Source of the DNA: DASUAS01 sp963819475
Lineage (GTDB): Bacteria > Actinomycetota > Acidimicrobiia > IMCC26256 > DASPTH01
NCBI GenBank assembly: GCA_963819475.1
Contig: CAWFWE010000004.1
Span: forward strand, 930,001-994,000
Direction: 5' to 3'
Length of the DNA stretch: 64,000 nt
The translations under genes were made by a program, and so were the position numbers. The notes beneath the pieces were generated by a model. The model ran no database searches. It saw only the letters and a list, made by a program, of their open reading frames with translations, and was not told where the DNA came from. Shown here piece after piece: positions 18,796 through 27,754 of the stretch (its first letter is position 1; each line of letters begins with the position of its first letter).

Positions 18796-19692
18796 TCAGC
18801 CCTCGCCGTCCTGCTCGCGGAGGAAGCGCTCCACCTCGGCGGCGAGATCGTCGGCGTTCGGGACCGCGCCGCCGCCCGCGGGATGGCCGCCGAGCACGAT
18901 GCCGCGCTCGCTGGCATCCTCGGCGTCGACGCGGCCTTCGAGCTCGCGCACGTAGTCGGTGACCTCGTCGTTGTCGCGGATCGCGTGGTCGACCTGCACC
19001 CGCCAGAGATCGACGAGCTGGTCGAGCCCGTGCAGGTCGAGCGGCACCTCGGCGAGCTGCGCGAAACGCTCGAGCAGCGCGCGCGTCGCCGGCGGGTTCG
19101 GCGGCGTGGCCACGTAGTGGGGCACGGGCGCCCACAACGACGCCGAGCGCAGCCCGCCGCGGCGGCATGCGTCGTGCAGCACGCCGACGATGCCGGTGGG
19201 GCCCTGGTACTGCGAGCGGGTGAGCTCGAGCCCGTTGATCAGCTGCGGGTCAGAGGCGGTGCCGGTGACGCGCACCGCGCGCGTGTGGGGCACGTCGCCG
19301 AGCAGGGCACCGAGGGTCACGACCATCTCGCAGCCGGACTCCGAGGCGACCGCGAGCACGGCATTGCAGAACGACTTCCACCGCATGTTCGGCTCGATGC
19401 CGCGCAGCACCAGGACGTCGCGCTCGCCGAACGTGACCACGAAGCAGTCGTTGGCCGGCCACGTGATCGCTCGCGTCACGCCGTTGACCAGCTCGACCTG
19501 GGGGCGGTGGGACTGGTAGTCGAGGTGCTCGTCGGGTTCGATGGAAGCGATACGGCGCGGGTCGCTCTGGCGGATGAGCCAGTCGGCGGCGCCGGTCGCG
19601 GCGTCGCCGGCGTCGTTCCAACCGGAGAAGGCAGCGACGAGAAGGGGCCGACGGAGCACCGGACGCTGCTCCCAGACCAGGCCATCGGTCAT
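18796..19692 (-). CDS. PAC2-family protein (proteasome assembly chaperone-like)
   Basis: A 298-residue protein matching the actinobacterial PAC2 family: LVAAFSGWNDAGDAATGA, YQSHRPQVELVNGVTR, GIEPNMRWKSFC, TLGALLGDVPHTR and the helical C-terminal tail VPNADDLAAEVERFLREQ. It is named for similarity to eukaryotic proteasome assembly chaperones; its bacterial role is not established. The ATG is 6 bases after a TAAGCT box, and its promoter is back to back with that of the HpaB-like gene. Confidence 0.9.
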   Translation of the reverse strand: MTDGLVWEQRPVLRRPLLVAAFSGWNDAGDAATGAADWLIRQSDPRRIASIEPDEHLDYQSHRPQVELVNGVTRAITWPANDCFVVTFGERDVLVLRGIEPNMRWKSFCNAVLAVASESGCEMVVTLGALLGDVPHTRAVRVTGTASDPQLINGLELTRSQYQGPTGIVGVLHDACRRGGLRSASLWAPVPHYVATPPNPPATRALLERFAQLAEVPLDLHGLDQLVDLWRVQVDHAIRDNDEVTDYVRELEGRVDAEDASERGIVLGGHPAGGGAVPNADDLAAEVERFLREQDGEG

Positions 19693-19726
19693 CGAGTCAG
19701 CTTATGACCCCGTCTAGAGTGCCGCG

Positions 19727-21142
19727 ATGGGCCTGTCGACCGCCGACCAGTACCGCGCCTCGCTCCGCGACGGCCGCACCCTCTGGTACCGCGGGCGGCA
19801 GGTGCCCGACATCCTCGAGGAGCCCGACCTCCGTGTCGCGGTCGACCACGCCGCGCTCGACTACGAGATCGGGCACGACCCGCTCTATCGCGACCTCGCG
19901 GTGGCGAAGGATCCCGACACCGGCTGCGAACACAGCGCGTACTACGCGATCCCGCACTCGGCGGACGACCTGCTGGCGCGATCGCGGCTGATCGAGACGG
20001 TCACCGGCCTCGGCGGCACGATGGTGACGCTGGTGAAGGAGATCGGCTCCGACGCGTTGTTCGGCCTGCTCCGGGTGCTCGAGGGCGAGGCGCGCGAGCG
20101 GGCCGTCGCCTACTACGAGCATTGCCGCGACCACGACCTGTCGGTCGCGGTCGCACAGACCGACGTCAAGGGTGACCGCTCCCTCCCGCCGCACGCGCAG
20201 GCCGATCCCGACCTCTACGTCCACGTCGTCGAGGAGCGCGCCGACGGCATCGTCGTCCGCGGCGCGAAGTGCCACACCAGCATCAGTGCGAACGCCCACG
20301 ACATCATCGTGCTGCCTACGCGGGCGATGGGCCCCGACGACGCCGACTACGCGGTCTCGTTCGCGACCCCGGTCGACACCCCGGGGCTCTCCCTCTATGT
20401 GTCGGCGTACGGCGCCCGCGACCACGACGCGTTCGAGTTCCCCATCTCGTCGAAGCACAAGATGCTCGAGACCCTCACCGTGTTCGACGACGTGTTCGTG
20501 CCGTGGGAGCGCGTCTTCGTGTGCCGCCAGCCCGAGCTCGCGGGAACCGTCTCCAACGCGTTCGTCGAGTTCCACCGCTTCACCGCGGTGTCGTACAAGC
20601 TCCCGCTGCTCGACGCGCTCGTCGGTACCGCGGCGCTGATCGCGGAGATGAACGGCGTGGCCCGCGCCGGCCACATCCGGGAGAAGGTCACGCAGCTGAT
20701 CGTCTACGCCGAGACGGTGCGCGCCCTCACCGAGATGGCGGGGCTGCGGGCCCAGATCGGCGAGCACGACATCGCGTATCCCGACCCGCTCACCACCAAC
20801 CTGGCCAAGTTCACCTTCGCCACCCGCTACCACGAGGCGCTGGAGCTGGTGCAGGACTGCTCGGGTGGCCTGCTCGTGACCGGCCCCGGCGGCGCCGACT
20901 GGGCCAATCCCGATGTGCGTGCGGTGCTCGAGAAGTTCTACCGGGCCAAGGCCCCCGCCGAGGAGAGGTTGCGCCTCCTCAACACGATCAGCGACCTCAC
21001 CGCGCGCGACTTCGGGGGCTACCACGCGGTGCTCGCCGTGCACGCCGAGGGCTCGATCGAAGCGGAGAAGATGCAGATCTACCGCGCCTACGAGTCCGGC
21101 CGCGCGATCGCGTACGCGAAGCAGCTCGCCGGACTCGACTGA
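19727..21142 (+). CDS. HpaB/4-hydroxybutyryl-CoA dehydratase-like flavoprotein lacking the iron-sulfur cysteines
   Basis: A 471-residue member of the 4-hydroxyphenylacetate 3-hydroxylase (HpaB) superfamily. It is closest in look to 4-hydroxybutyryl-CoA dehydratase/vinylacetyl-CoA isomerase: GDRSLPPHAQADPDLYV, ADGIVVRGAKCHTS, VFDDVFVPWERVFVC, and DCSGGLLVTGPGGADW. The dehydratase holds a [4Fe-4S] cluster with Cys99, Cys103, His292 and Cys299; here the His is kept (EFHRFTAVSYK) but all three Cys positions are other residues. It is therefore probably a flavin monooxygenase or FAD-only acyl-CoA-type enzyme, not the dehydratase. The ATG lies 6 bases after TAGAGT (leaderless). Confidence 0.8.
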   Translation: MGLSTADQYRASLRDGRTLWYRGRQVPDILEEPDLRVAVDHAALDYEIGHDPLYRDLAVAKDPDTGCEHSAYYAIPHSADDLLARSRLIETVTGLGGTMVTLVKEIGSDALFGLLRVLEGEARERAVAYYEHCRDHDLSVAVAQTDVKGDRSLPPHAQADPDLYVHVVEERADGIVVRGAKCHTSISANAHDIIVLPTRAMGPDDADYAVSFATPVDTPGLSLYVSAYGARDHDAFEFPISSKHKMLETLTVFDDVFVPWERVFVCRQPELAGTVSNAFVEFHRFTAVSYKLPLLDALVGTAALIAEMNGVARAGHIREKVTQLIVYAETVRALTEMAGLRAQIGEHDIAYPDPLTTNLAKFTFATRYHEALELVQDCSGGLLVTGPGGADWANPDVRAVLEKFYRAKAPAEERLRLLNTISDLTARDFGGYHAVLAVHAEGSIEAEKMQIYRAYESGRAIAYAKQLAGLD

Positions 21143-21209
21143 CACCTCCTCGTCCCGGCGGCGAAGAATCCCTCGACCCGCCGGCAGCGCGGTCTGCGAG
21201 ACTCGCCGC

Positions 21210-21977
21210 ATGCCCGAAGTCGCAGGGGACCTCGTGCTGCGCGCACGCGGTCTGGTGAAGGAGTACAAGCGCGTCCGCGCGGTCGACGGCGTCGAGCTCG
21301 ACGTCGCCGCCGGTGATCGCGTCGCGCTCCTCGGACCGAACGGCGCGGGCAAGACGACGACCTTGATGATGCTGCTCGGCGTCGTCTCACCCGACTCCGG
21401 ATGGGTCGAGGTGTGCGGTTACCGGCTCCCGCGTCATCGCAGCCAGGCGATGGAGCACGTCGGCTTTGCCGCCGGGTACCTGCCGCTGCCCGAGCGCCTG
21501 CGGGTGCGTGAGTTCCTCTACCTGTTCGGCCAGCTCTACGGGATGCGCGATCCGGAGGTGCAGGTGGAGCTGGGCCTGGCCCGGTTCGACATCTCGCACC
21601 TCGGGAGTGCGATGGGCAACGAGCTGTCGTCGGGGCAACGGACGCTCGTCGGCATCGTGAAGGCCACGCTGCACCAACCCCGACTCCTGGTGCTCGACGA
21701 GCCCACCGCGTCGCTCGATCCCGACGTCGCCCTGCGGGTGCGCAACGGCCTCGAGCGGCTGTGTACCGAGGAGGGCACCGCGCTGCTCGTCACCAGCCAC
21801 AACATGATCGAGGTCGAGCGCCTGTGTGAGCGGGTGGTCTTCGTCTCCGGCGGTCACGTCGTGGCCGACGGGAAGCCGGCCGAGGTCGCCGCCGCGTTCG
21901 GTCGCGACGACCTCGAAGCGGTGTTCCTGCACCTGGCCGAGCGGGCGGCGGACCGGGCGGCGGAGGAACGGCTGTGA
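21210..21977 (+). CDS. ABC exporter ATP-binding protein
   Basis: The ATPase of an ABC-2 type exporter, 255 residues. Walker A GPNGAGKTTT, signature LSSGQRT (Q and R in place of the common GGQ), Walker B LLVLDEPTASLDP and the switch His (VTSHN) are all present. The stop overlaps the permease GTG start (GTGA), so the two form one unit. The substrate is unknown; drugs and lipids are common for this class. Confidence 0.92.
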   Translation: MPEVAGDLVLRARGLVKEYKRVRAVDGVELDVAAGDRVALLGPNGAGKTTTLMMLLGVVSPDSGWVEVCGYRLPRHRSQAMEHVGFAAGYLPLPERLRVREFLYLFGQLYGMRDPEVQVELGLARFDISHLGSAMGNELSSGQRTLVGIVKATLHQPRLLVLDEPTASLDPDVALRVRNGLERLCTEEGTALLVTSHNMIEVERLCERVVFVSGGHVVADGKPAEVAAAFGRDDLEAVFLHLAERAADRAAEERL

Positions 21978-22765
21978 GATGGGTACGGGTCAAGGCCATC
22001 GCCCGGCGGCACTGGTACGTCCTGCTCCGCGCCCCGCAACGCTGGTTCGACGTCGTGGTGTGGCCCGTGGTCGACGCCATCCTCTTCGGCTCGATCGGCC
22101 TCTACTTCGGCACCCAGAGCGGCGGCAACGGCGAGCAGGCGGCGGGGTTCCTGCTCGCCGGCATCATCCTGTTCCACGTCCTCTTCCAGGCCGAGATCAG
22201 CCTCTCGACCGGATTCATGGAGGAGACGTGGTCCAGCAACCTGCTGAACCTGCTCACCACCCCGCTGCGCGAGGTGGAGTACGGCGCGGGCGTGATGCTG
22301 TTCGGCCTGGCCAAGCTGGCGATGGGCGTCACCACCGTGTCGCTGGTCGCGCTGGCGCTGTTCGCGTTCGACGTCACCAGCCTCGGCCTCGCGCTGATCC
22401 CACTGGTCGCCATCCTGCTGGTGGTCGGGTGGGCCATCGCGTTGTTCGTGATCGGGCTCATCCTGCGCGTCGGCCAGGGCGCCGAGATCCTGGCGTGGGG
22501 CGCGATCGCGTTGATCATGCCGCTCTCGGGGATCTTCTACCCGGTGAGCGCGCTGCCGAGCGCGTTGCAGCCCGTCGCGCAGGCGCTGCCCACGACGCAC
22601 GTGTTCGAAGCGGCCCGGGGCGTGCTCGCGGGTGACGGCCTGTCGTGGGCCGAGGTGGGGATCGCCGCCGCCGAGAGCGCGGTACTCGTGGCCGGTGCGA
22701 TCTGGTTCCTCGTCGCGATGCTCGCGACCTTCCGCAAGCGTGGCTACATCAACCGCCACGTGTAG
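21974..22765 (+). CDS. ABC-2 type exporter permease
   Basis: A 263-residue integral membrane protein with six hydrophobic segments (for example WFDVVVWPVVDAILFGSIGL, AAGFLLAGIILFHVLFQ, LGLALIPLVAILLVVGWAIA) and the ABC-2 motif IALIMPLSGIFYPVSALP before LPTTHVFEAARGVL. It partners the ATPase just upstream, with a 4-base overlap. Confidence 0.9.
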   Translation: MRWVRVKAIARRHWYVLLRAPQRWFDVVVWPVVDAILFGSIGLYFGTQSGGNGEQAAGFLLAGIILFHVLFQAEISLSTGFMEETWSSNLLNLLTTPLREVEYGAGVMLFGLAKLAMGVTTVSLVALALFAFDVTSLGLALIPLVAILLVVGWAIALFVIGLILRVGQGAEILAWGAIALIMPLSGIFYPVSALPSALQPVAQALPTTHVFEAARGVLAGDGLSWAEVGIAAAESAVLVAGAIWFLVAMLATFRKRGYINRHV

Positions 22766-22828
22766 CGGAGACGAAGTGGAGCCGACCGTCGGGCTGGCGG
22801 AGACGAAGCGGAGTCGACCGTCGGGGTG
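22765..22828. repeat. Two tandem 32-bp direct repeats
   Basis: Two adjoining 32-base units (22765-22796 and 22797-22828), each starting GCGGAGACGAAG and containing CGACCGTCGGG, identical at 29 of 32 positions. They sit exactly between the convergent permease and whiB genes. The unit is not a simple hairpin, and its function is unknown. Confidence 0.7.
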
Positions 22829-22831
22829 GCC

Positions 22832-23182
22832 TCAGGCGACGCGAGGCGTACGGGGCGCGACGGGGGTGCCGTTGCCCTTGGGGTACCGGGCGACGCGGCC
22901 GACGGGCATGTCGACGCGGTAGCCGGCGGCGGCGCGCTCCTCTTCGGACTCGCCACCCCAGAAGCCGTACTCACGGTGCTCACGGGCCCATTGGCGGCAG
23001 GGCTCGAGGACCGCACAGTTGGTGCAGACGGCGCGGGCCTTGGCCTCGCGGACGTTGCGGGTCTCGGGTCGCTCCCCGGCCGGCGCGAAGAAGAGGTCGT
23101 TCTGACCCCGGCAGGCGGCCGTCCCGGTCCACGTCAGTGGGCCGGTGAAGATCAGGTTCGAGACGGTTTCGGTTGCGGACAC
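22832..23182 (-). CDS. WhiB-family iron-sulfur transcription regulator
   Basis: A 116-residue WhiB-like protein. The four cluster cysteines are present as C-x28-CxxC-x5-C (TAACRGQ; CTNCAVLEPC), followed by the GFWGG turn (commonly G[VI]WGG) and a basic tail (GRVARYPKGNG) for DNA contact. GTG at 23182 is chosen because the family motif starts 30 residues on; the frame is open to 23329. The [4Fe-4S] cluster of WhiB proteins senses redox or NO and they act with sigma factors. It is divergent from the LysR gene. Confidence 0.9.
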   Translation of the reverse strand: MSATETVSNLIFTGPLTWTGTAACRGQNDLFFAPAGERPETRNVREAKARAVCTNCAVLEPCRQWAREHREYGFWGGESEEERAAAGYRVDMPVGRVARYPKGNGTPVAPRTPRVA

Positions 23183-23351
23183 CAGGAACCCCCGTGAGTG
23201 CGTGGAAGGCGGGAGATTCGGGGAGCCGGTGGGGGGAACCGACTCCCCGAGTCGTCCTGCACGCACCATGTTGCCCGGTCGTTCCTGATCTGTCCAACAG
23301 TTAGACTCGATGGTATCCATCGGATCCAACGATGGGCGTCAGGAGGGTCGC

Positions 23352-24284
23352 ATGGAGCTCCGGCATCTCGACACGCTGCTCGCCATCGCCGAGGAAGGGT
23401 CGTTCACCGCGGCCGCGGACGCGCTCGCGACCGTCCAGTCGAACGTGTCCGACCAGGTGCGCCAGCTCGAAGCCGAGCTCGGGGTGCCGCTGCTCGTGCG
23501 CAGCCGCAAGGGGGCGGAGCCCACGGAGTTCGGCCTGCTCGTGCTCGACCGCGCGCGTCGTGTCAACCGCGAGCTCGAGGCGATGCGCGCCGATCTGGCG
23601 CTGCTGCAGGGGCTCGACGCGGGCTACGCGCGCCTCGGTGTGGTCGGGACCGCGAGTCGCTGGCTGGTTCCCGCGCTGGTCGCCGACCTGCGTGATCGCG
23701 CGCCGGGTGTGCGCCTCCGGGTCAACGAGGGTGCGTCGGAGCGGCTCTTCACCGAGCTCGTCGACGGCGAGCTGGCGCAGGCCGTGGTCACCGAGCCGGT
23801 CAACGACCGCCGCCTCGTCGTCGAACACCTGCTCGAGGAGGAGCTCATCGGCCTCGTCGGCCGCGACGTCGCGCTGCCGCGCGAGCCGGTGCCGCTGGCA
23901 GAGTTCGCCAAGTTCCCGCTGGTGCTGCCGCCGGACCCGAACCCCCTGCGCATCGAGGTCGACCGCGCCGCCGAAGCCATCGGGCTCAGCCTGACCGTGC
24001 CGGTCGAGGTCGAAGGCATCCGGCTCATCGCCGACCTCGTGGTGGCCGGCAACTACGCGTCGATTCTCCCCGAGACCGCCATCCCGCCCGAGCTGCGGCG
24101 AGTGCGGACGGTCACCATCGCCGGGTTGCCCCCGCGCCGGCTGGCAATGGTGAGCGCGCGCGACGCGCAGCTGTCGCTCGCCGACCAGGCCGTGCGCGAC
24201 AGCGTGCGCAACCTGGTGGAGAAGCACATGCGTTCGCGCGAGCAGCCCGCGAAGAACGTACGGTCACGCACGAAGAGGGGGTAG
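23352..24284 (+). CDS. LysR-family transcriptional regulator
   Basis: A 310-residue LysR regulator: N-terminal helix-turn-helix (ELRHLDTLLAIAEEGSFTAA, QSNVSDQVRQLEAELGVPLL) and the two-lobed periplasmic-binding-like effector domain (LGVVGTASRWLVPALVADL). ATG at 23352 follows AGGAGGGTCGC. The target genes and ligand are unknown; LysR proteins commonly act on the neighbouring divergent unit, here whiB. Confidence 0.92.
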   Translation: MELRHLDTLLAIAEEGSFTAAADALATVQSNVSDQVRQLEAELGVPLLVRSRKGAEPTEFGLLVLDRARRVNRELEAMRADLALLQGLDAGYARLGVVGTASRWLVPALVADLRDRAPGVRLRVNEGASERLFTELVDGELAQAVVTEPVNDRRLVVEHLLEEELIGLVGRDVALPREPVPLAEFAKFPLVLPPDPNPLRIEVDRAAEAIGLSLTVPVEVEGIRLIADLVVAGNYASILPETAIPPELRRVRTVTIAGLPPRRLAMVSARDAQLSLADQAVRDSVRNLVEKHMRSREQPAKNVRSRTKRG

Positions 24285-24288
24285 ATCG

Positions 24289-24525
24289 ATGGCAACGAGC
24301 ACGCCGCACGACGACGGCCGCAAGGTCAACGTCAAGCTCATCGTGGTCGGACTGTTCGTCGCCCTGCTCGTGGTGTTCGCACTGCTGAACACGCACGAGG
24401 TCGGGGTCGACTGGCTCTTCGACACCGTCAGCGCGCCGATGATCCTCGTGATCGCGGTGTCCGCCGTCCTCGGCTTCGTGATCGGCTTCGTCGTGCGCAG
24501 CCATCTCGCGAGCCGCAACGACTGA
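24289..24525 (+). CDS. LapA-domain small membrane protein
   Basis: A 78-residue protein with two hydrophobic helices (KLIVVGLFVALLVVFALL and PMILVIAVSAVLGFVIGF) and the NTHEVGVDWLF loop typical of LapA/DUF1049 proteins, ending in a short basic tail. It starts 4 bases after the LysR gene and is probably co-transcribed. The role is unknown; E. coli LapA takes part in lipopolysaccharide assembly, which does not apply to this organism. Confidence 0.78.
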   Translation: MATSTPHDDGRKVNVKLIVVGLFVALLVVFALLNTHEVGVDWLFDTVSAPMILVIAVSAVLGFVIGFVVRSHLASRND

Positions 24526-24528
24526 CGT

Positions 24529-25383
24529 TCAGGCGACCGCGGGCCCGTGGGCCGGCGCGCGCGCCGGTGCGAGGACCGCCCCCCGTCCCGCGCGGGTGAA
24601 GATGCGGGCGAGGGCGTAGCCGACGCCGAACACGAAGAAGCCGCCCACCGCGTCGAGCAGGTAGTGATTGGCCGTCACCACGATGACGGTGACCGTCGTC
24701 ACCGGGTAGATCACGGCGAGGATCTTGGCCCAGAGGTGCTTCACCCGGGGGACGAGCGCGCACGCGCACCAGAGCGCCCACGCGCAGTGCACGCTGGGCA
24801 TGGCCGCGAACTGGTTCGAGATCTTGCTCACCGCACCGGAGTTGAAGGACCAGAACGCGGGATCCTTGGCCAGGGTGTCGACGAAGCCGTAGCTTGCCGG
24901 CATCAGGCGGGGCGGGAGGAGGGGGAAGAAGGCGAACCCGATCAGCGCGAGCGCGGTGGCGATGCCCAGGGTGTTGCGCCAGCGGGGGTAGTCGTCGGTC
25001 CAGCGTCGGTAGAGGTAGATCATCACGCCCGCGGTCACGATGAAGTGCAGCGAGCCGTAGAAGTAGTTGCAGGCGATGATGAACGCGCGTGAGCCGAGGG
25101 CCCACGCCTGGATCGCCTGCTCGTGGTTGATGCCGAGCGACTTCTGGACGTCGATGATCTCCTTGGCGTGCCGGAACGCCTCGGCCTCGTTGCCGTGGTG
25201 CAGGTTCCGCACGAATGAGTAGATGCCGTAGAACGCCGCCACCGCGATCAGCTCGCCCCACCAGTAGAGGCGCCGGCCGTCGCGCAGGGTCCGTCCGCCG
25301 GGCAGCCGCCGGTGCAGCGGCACGACGACCGTCGGCGGGGATGGTTCGTCGGGTGCGGACGCGTCCTCTTCGACAACGCTCAT
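24529..25383 (-). CDS. PAP2-superfamily membrane phosphatase/transferase
   Basis: A 284-residue membrane protein with about six hydrophobic segments. The PAP2 catalytic motifs are visible as AMPSVHCAWALW and NHYLLDAVGG, as in PAP2_3/inositol-phosphorylceramide synthase-like members. The start at 25383 overlaps the stop of the upstream flippase-like gene (ATGA). It probably acts on a lipid phosphate, perhaps the substrate moved by the neighbouring protein; this is inference. Confidence 0.82.
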   Translation of the reverse strand: MSVVEEDASAPDEPSPPTVVVPLHRRLPGGRTLRDGRRLYWWGELIAVAAFYGIYSFVRNLHHGNEAEAFRHAKEIIDVQKSLGINHEQAIQAWALGSRAFIIACNYFYGSLHFIVTAGVMIYLYRRWTDDYPRWRNTLGIATALALIGFAFFPLLPPRLMPASYGFVDTLAKDPAFWSFNSGAVSKISNQFAAMPSVHCAWALWCACALVPRVKHLWAKILAVIYPVTTVTVIVVTANHYLLDAVGGFFVFGVGYALARIFTRAGRGAVLAPARAPAHGPAVA

Positions 25384-26438
25384 GATGCGCGTCTGGCCGT
25401 CTCCGAGCCGTCCGTGGGAGTGACGTCGTCGTCGTTGACCGAGGCCTGCTCGTGCTCGTGGCGCTGCCCGACCGCGAACGCCGGCGCGCCGAGGAGGCTC
25501 ACGATCAGGGTCATGCCGTACCAGAGGAGCCCGACGCCGATCGCCTTGCCGGTGGGCACGTCGAGCGGACGGAGCAGCAGCACCAGCAGCCCCTCCCGGA
25601 TACCGAGCCCCGACAGCGAGATCGGCAGCACCTGCGCCGACGCGACTGCCGGCAGGAAGGCGAGCACCGCGCCGTTGGGCACCGAGATGCCGAGCGCGTG
25701 GATGGCGCAGTAGACGGCGACGAGGACCGAGGCCTGGTAGGCGATCGCGGCCACGAGCACCCGCAGCGCCTGGCGGGGCTCGCGGCGGATGCGGTCGACG
25801 CCGACGTGGACCGCGCCGATGAAGCGCATCCAGTTCTGGTGCTTGGCGAAGCGGCCGGCGAGGCGCGGGCTGGCGGCAACCACGAGGATCACGATCAGCC
25901 CGACGACGGTGGCGCCGGCGATGGCGAGGGCGATCCAGGCGTGGTCGAGACCGAAGAGCGACGGCTCGAGCGCGAAGCCGATGCAGGTGAGGAGTGGGAG
26001 CGCGACGAAGCCGCTCAGCCGCTCGATGACCACCGACGCGAAGGCGATGTCGCCGGTGCCGGTGGTCTTGGCGGCGCGGCTGACGCGCAGTACGTCGCCG
26101 CCGATGGTCGACGGCAGGACGTTGCCCACGAACTGGCCGGCGAGGTAGTGCGCGAGCAGCGTGCGCAGCGGGATGTGGGTGTCGAACACCTCGAACACCC
26201 GTTGCCAGCGCCACGCCGACAGCACGAACCCGGCGAGCGTGAACGCGAGACCGGCGGCGAGGAACGCCAACGTGCCGAAGTGGGTGTCCTTCGGTTGGAT
26301 GTCGTCGGCGGGGATCTTGGTGACGAGCAGCGCCAGCAGCGCCGCGCTGACGATGATCCGGACGCCGAGCTTGGTCGCTCCCGAGAGCCTCAGGTGGCGC
26401 CGCTCCACGGACGCGCCAGCCATGTCGGGAGCCGCCAT
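25380..26438 (-). CDS. Lysylphosphatidylglycerol synthase TM-like/AglD-type (UPF0104) membrane protein
   Basis: A 352-residue integral membrane protein with eight or more hydrophobic segments. Family motifs include YLAGQFVGNVLPSTIGGDVL, FASVVIERLSGFVALPLL, and QVLPISLSGLGIREGLLVLL. This family includes the flippase half of MprF and AglD-like proteins tied to lipid-linked sugar export. ATG at 26438, with an internal ATG at 26423 as alternative. It is coupled to the PAP2 gene downstream. Confidence 0.82.
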   Translation of the reverse strand: MAAPDMAGASVERRHLRLSGATKLGVRIIVSAALLALLVTKIPADDIQPKDTHFGTLAFLAAGLAFTLAGFVLSAWRWQRVFEVFDTHIPLRTLLAHYLAGQFVGNVLPSTIGGDVLRVSRAAKTTGTGDIAFASVVIERLSGFVALPLLTCIGFALEPSLFGLDHAWIALAIAGATVVGLIVILVVAASPRLAGRFAKHQNWMRFIGAVHVGVDRIRREPRQALRVLVAAIAYQASVLVAVYCAIHALGISVPNGAVLAFLPAVASAQVLPISLSGLGIREGLLVLLLRPLDVPTGKAIGVGLLWYGMTLIVSLLGAPAFAVGQRHEHEQASVNDDDVTPTDGSETARRAS

Positions 26439-26493
26439 CCCTTCATGTTACGGGTTCGTTCACCGGCTGTTCGCTCCGCCCTAGATTGGCCCG

Positions 26494-27315
26494 GTGCGCG
26501 TCACGACCGACGACGGAGTGGGCCTCTCGACCCTCGTCGCCGGGCCGGTGGAGGCGCCCGGCCTGCTCCTGGTGCACGGGATCGGGGGTGCCAAGGAGGA
26601 CTTCGCGGACCACATCGAGGTGTTCGCGCCCGACCACCGGGTGGTCACCTTCGACCACCGGGGCCACGGAGAGAGTGACCATCCCGACCATGCCGACGCC
26701 TACTCCCTCGACCGGCTGGCCGCCGACGTGCAGGCCGTCGTCGACGCCACCGGCCTCGACGACCTGCGGGTGCTCGGCCACTCGATGGGCGGGATGGTGG
26801 TGCGGCGGTTCGTGCTGGCGGCGCCGGCGCGGGTCGCCGCGGTCGTGTTCATGGACACCTCGGCGGGGCCGCCGCCCGGCCTCGACCGCGAGCTCGTCGC
26901 CCTCGGGGTGGAGGTCGCCCGGACCCGGGGGCTCGCTGTGCTCAAGGAGCTGTCCGACGAGCTCGACCTGCTGGGCTCGCCGTCGTACCAGCGCGTGTTG
27001 GCCGAGCGGCCCGGGTTCCGGGAGTACGCCGACTACAAGTGGAACGCCCAGTCGCCGGTGATGTGGGCGCGGATGGTCGAGGACATCGTCCACCAGCCCG
27101 ATCAGCTGGCGGAGCTGGCGGCGCTGCACGTCCCGGTGCTTGGGATCGTGGGCGACGAGGACGCCACCTTCCTCCAGCCGATGCGCGACATCGTGGAAAC
27201 CGTGCCGGGCGCCGAGCTCGTGGTCGTGCCCGGTGCCGGCCACTCGCCGCAGTTCGAGAACCCGTCGATCTGGCAGAAGGCGATGGAGAGCTTCCTGGCC
27301 CTCGTCCCGCGCTGA
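26494..27315 (+). CDS. Alpha/beta-fold hydrolase
   Basis: A 273-residue hydrolase. The nucleophile elbow GHSMGG (Ser), oxyanion region LLLVHGIGGAKEDF, an acid in DEDATFLQP and the late catalytic His in GAGHSPQFENP are all visible. GTG at 26494 lies 6 bases after TAGATT (leaderless). The substrate cannot be told: relatives include esterases, peroxidases and dehalogenases. Confidence 0.87.
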   Translation: MRVTTDDGVGLSTLVAGPVEAPGLLLVHGIGGAKEDFADHIEVFAPDHRVVTFDHRGHGESDHPDHADAYSLDRLAADVQAVVDATGLDDLRVLGHSMGGMVVRRFVLAAPARVAAVVFMDTSAGPPPGLDRELVALGVEVARTRGLAVLKELSDELDLLGSPSYQRVLAERPGFREYADYKWNAQSPVMWARMVEDIVHQPDQLAELAALHVPVLGIVGDEDATFLQPMRDIVETVPGAELVVVPGAGHSPQFENPSIWQKAMESFLALVPR

Positions 27316-27336
27316 CCGGTGCCGGCCGACCGCGGG

Positions 27337-27720
27337 TCAGTCGCCGGCGGCCTTCTCCAGGAAGCGCGTCCGCTCGACGATGACGCGGGTGATGCGACCG
27401 GCGGCGACGAGTCCGTGGCCGTCGCTCACCGACACCCGGAAGTTGAGCCGGCGGCCCTCGATGGCCTCGAGCGTCGCCTCGGCGTGCACGTGACCGCCGA
27501 CCGCAGTGGGTGCGAGGTGGTCGAGCTGCACGCGGTACCCGACGCTCGTCGTGCCCTCGGCGAGCTCGCCGTCGACCGCGCGGACCGTCGCCTCCTCGGC
27601 CAGGGTCACGACGCGCGGTGTCGCCAGCACGGGAACGTCGCCGGTCTTGAGCGCGAGCGCGGTGTCGCCCTCGGTGACGACGAGCTCGACGGCAGCCGAC
27701 AGACCGGGGCGCAGAGGCAT
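27337..27720 (-). CDS. Hotdog-fold thioesterase (FlK-like)
   Basis: A 127-residue thioesterase of the fluoroacetyl-CoA thioesterase-like group. Residues matching the family triad are seen: Thr in VLATPRVV, Glu in LAEEATVRAV and His in QLDHLAPTAVGG. ATG at 27720 gives the standard length. It likely hydrolyses a short acyl-CoA; the presence of FlK-like motifs does not imply fluoroacetate as substrate. Confidence 0.8.
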   Translation of the reverse strand: MPLRPGLSAAVELVVTEGDTALALKTGDVPVLATPRVVTLAEEATVRAVDGELAEGTTSVGYRVQLDHLAPTAVGGHVHAEATLEAIEGRRLNFRVSVSDGHGLVAAGRITRVIVERTRFLEKAAGD

Positions 27721-27754
27721 CGGCCTACGATAGACAACCCCCGCAGGAGGCGAC

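Noticed and set aside
22765..22828. Two repeats considered as a small CRISPR
   Set aside because: The units are directly joined with no spacers and there are no cas genes nearby.
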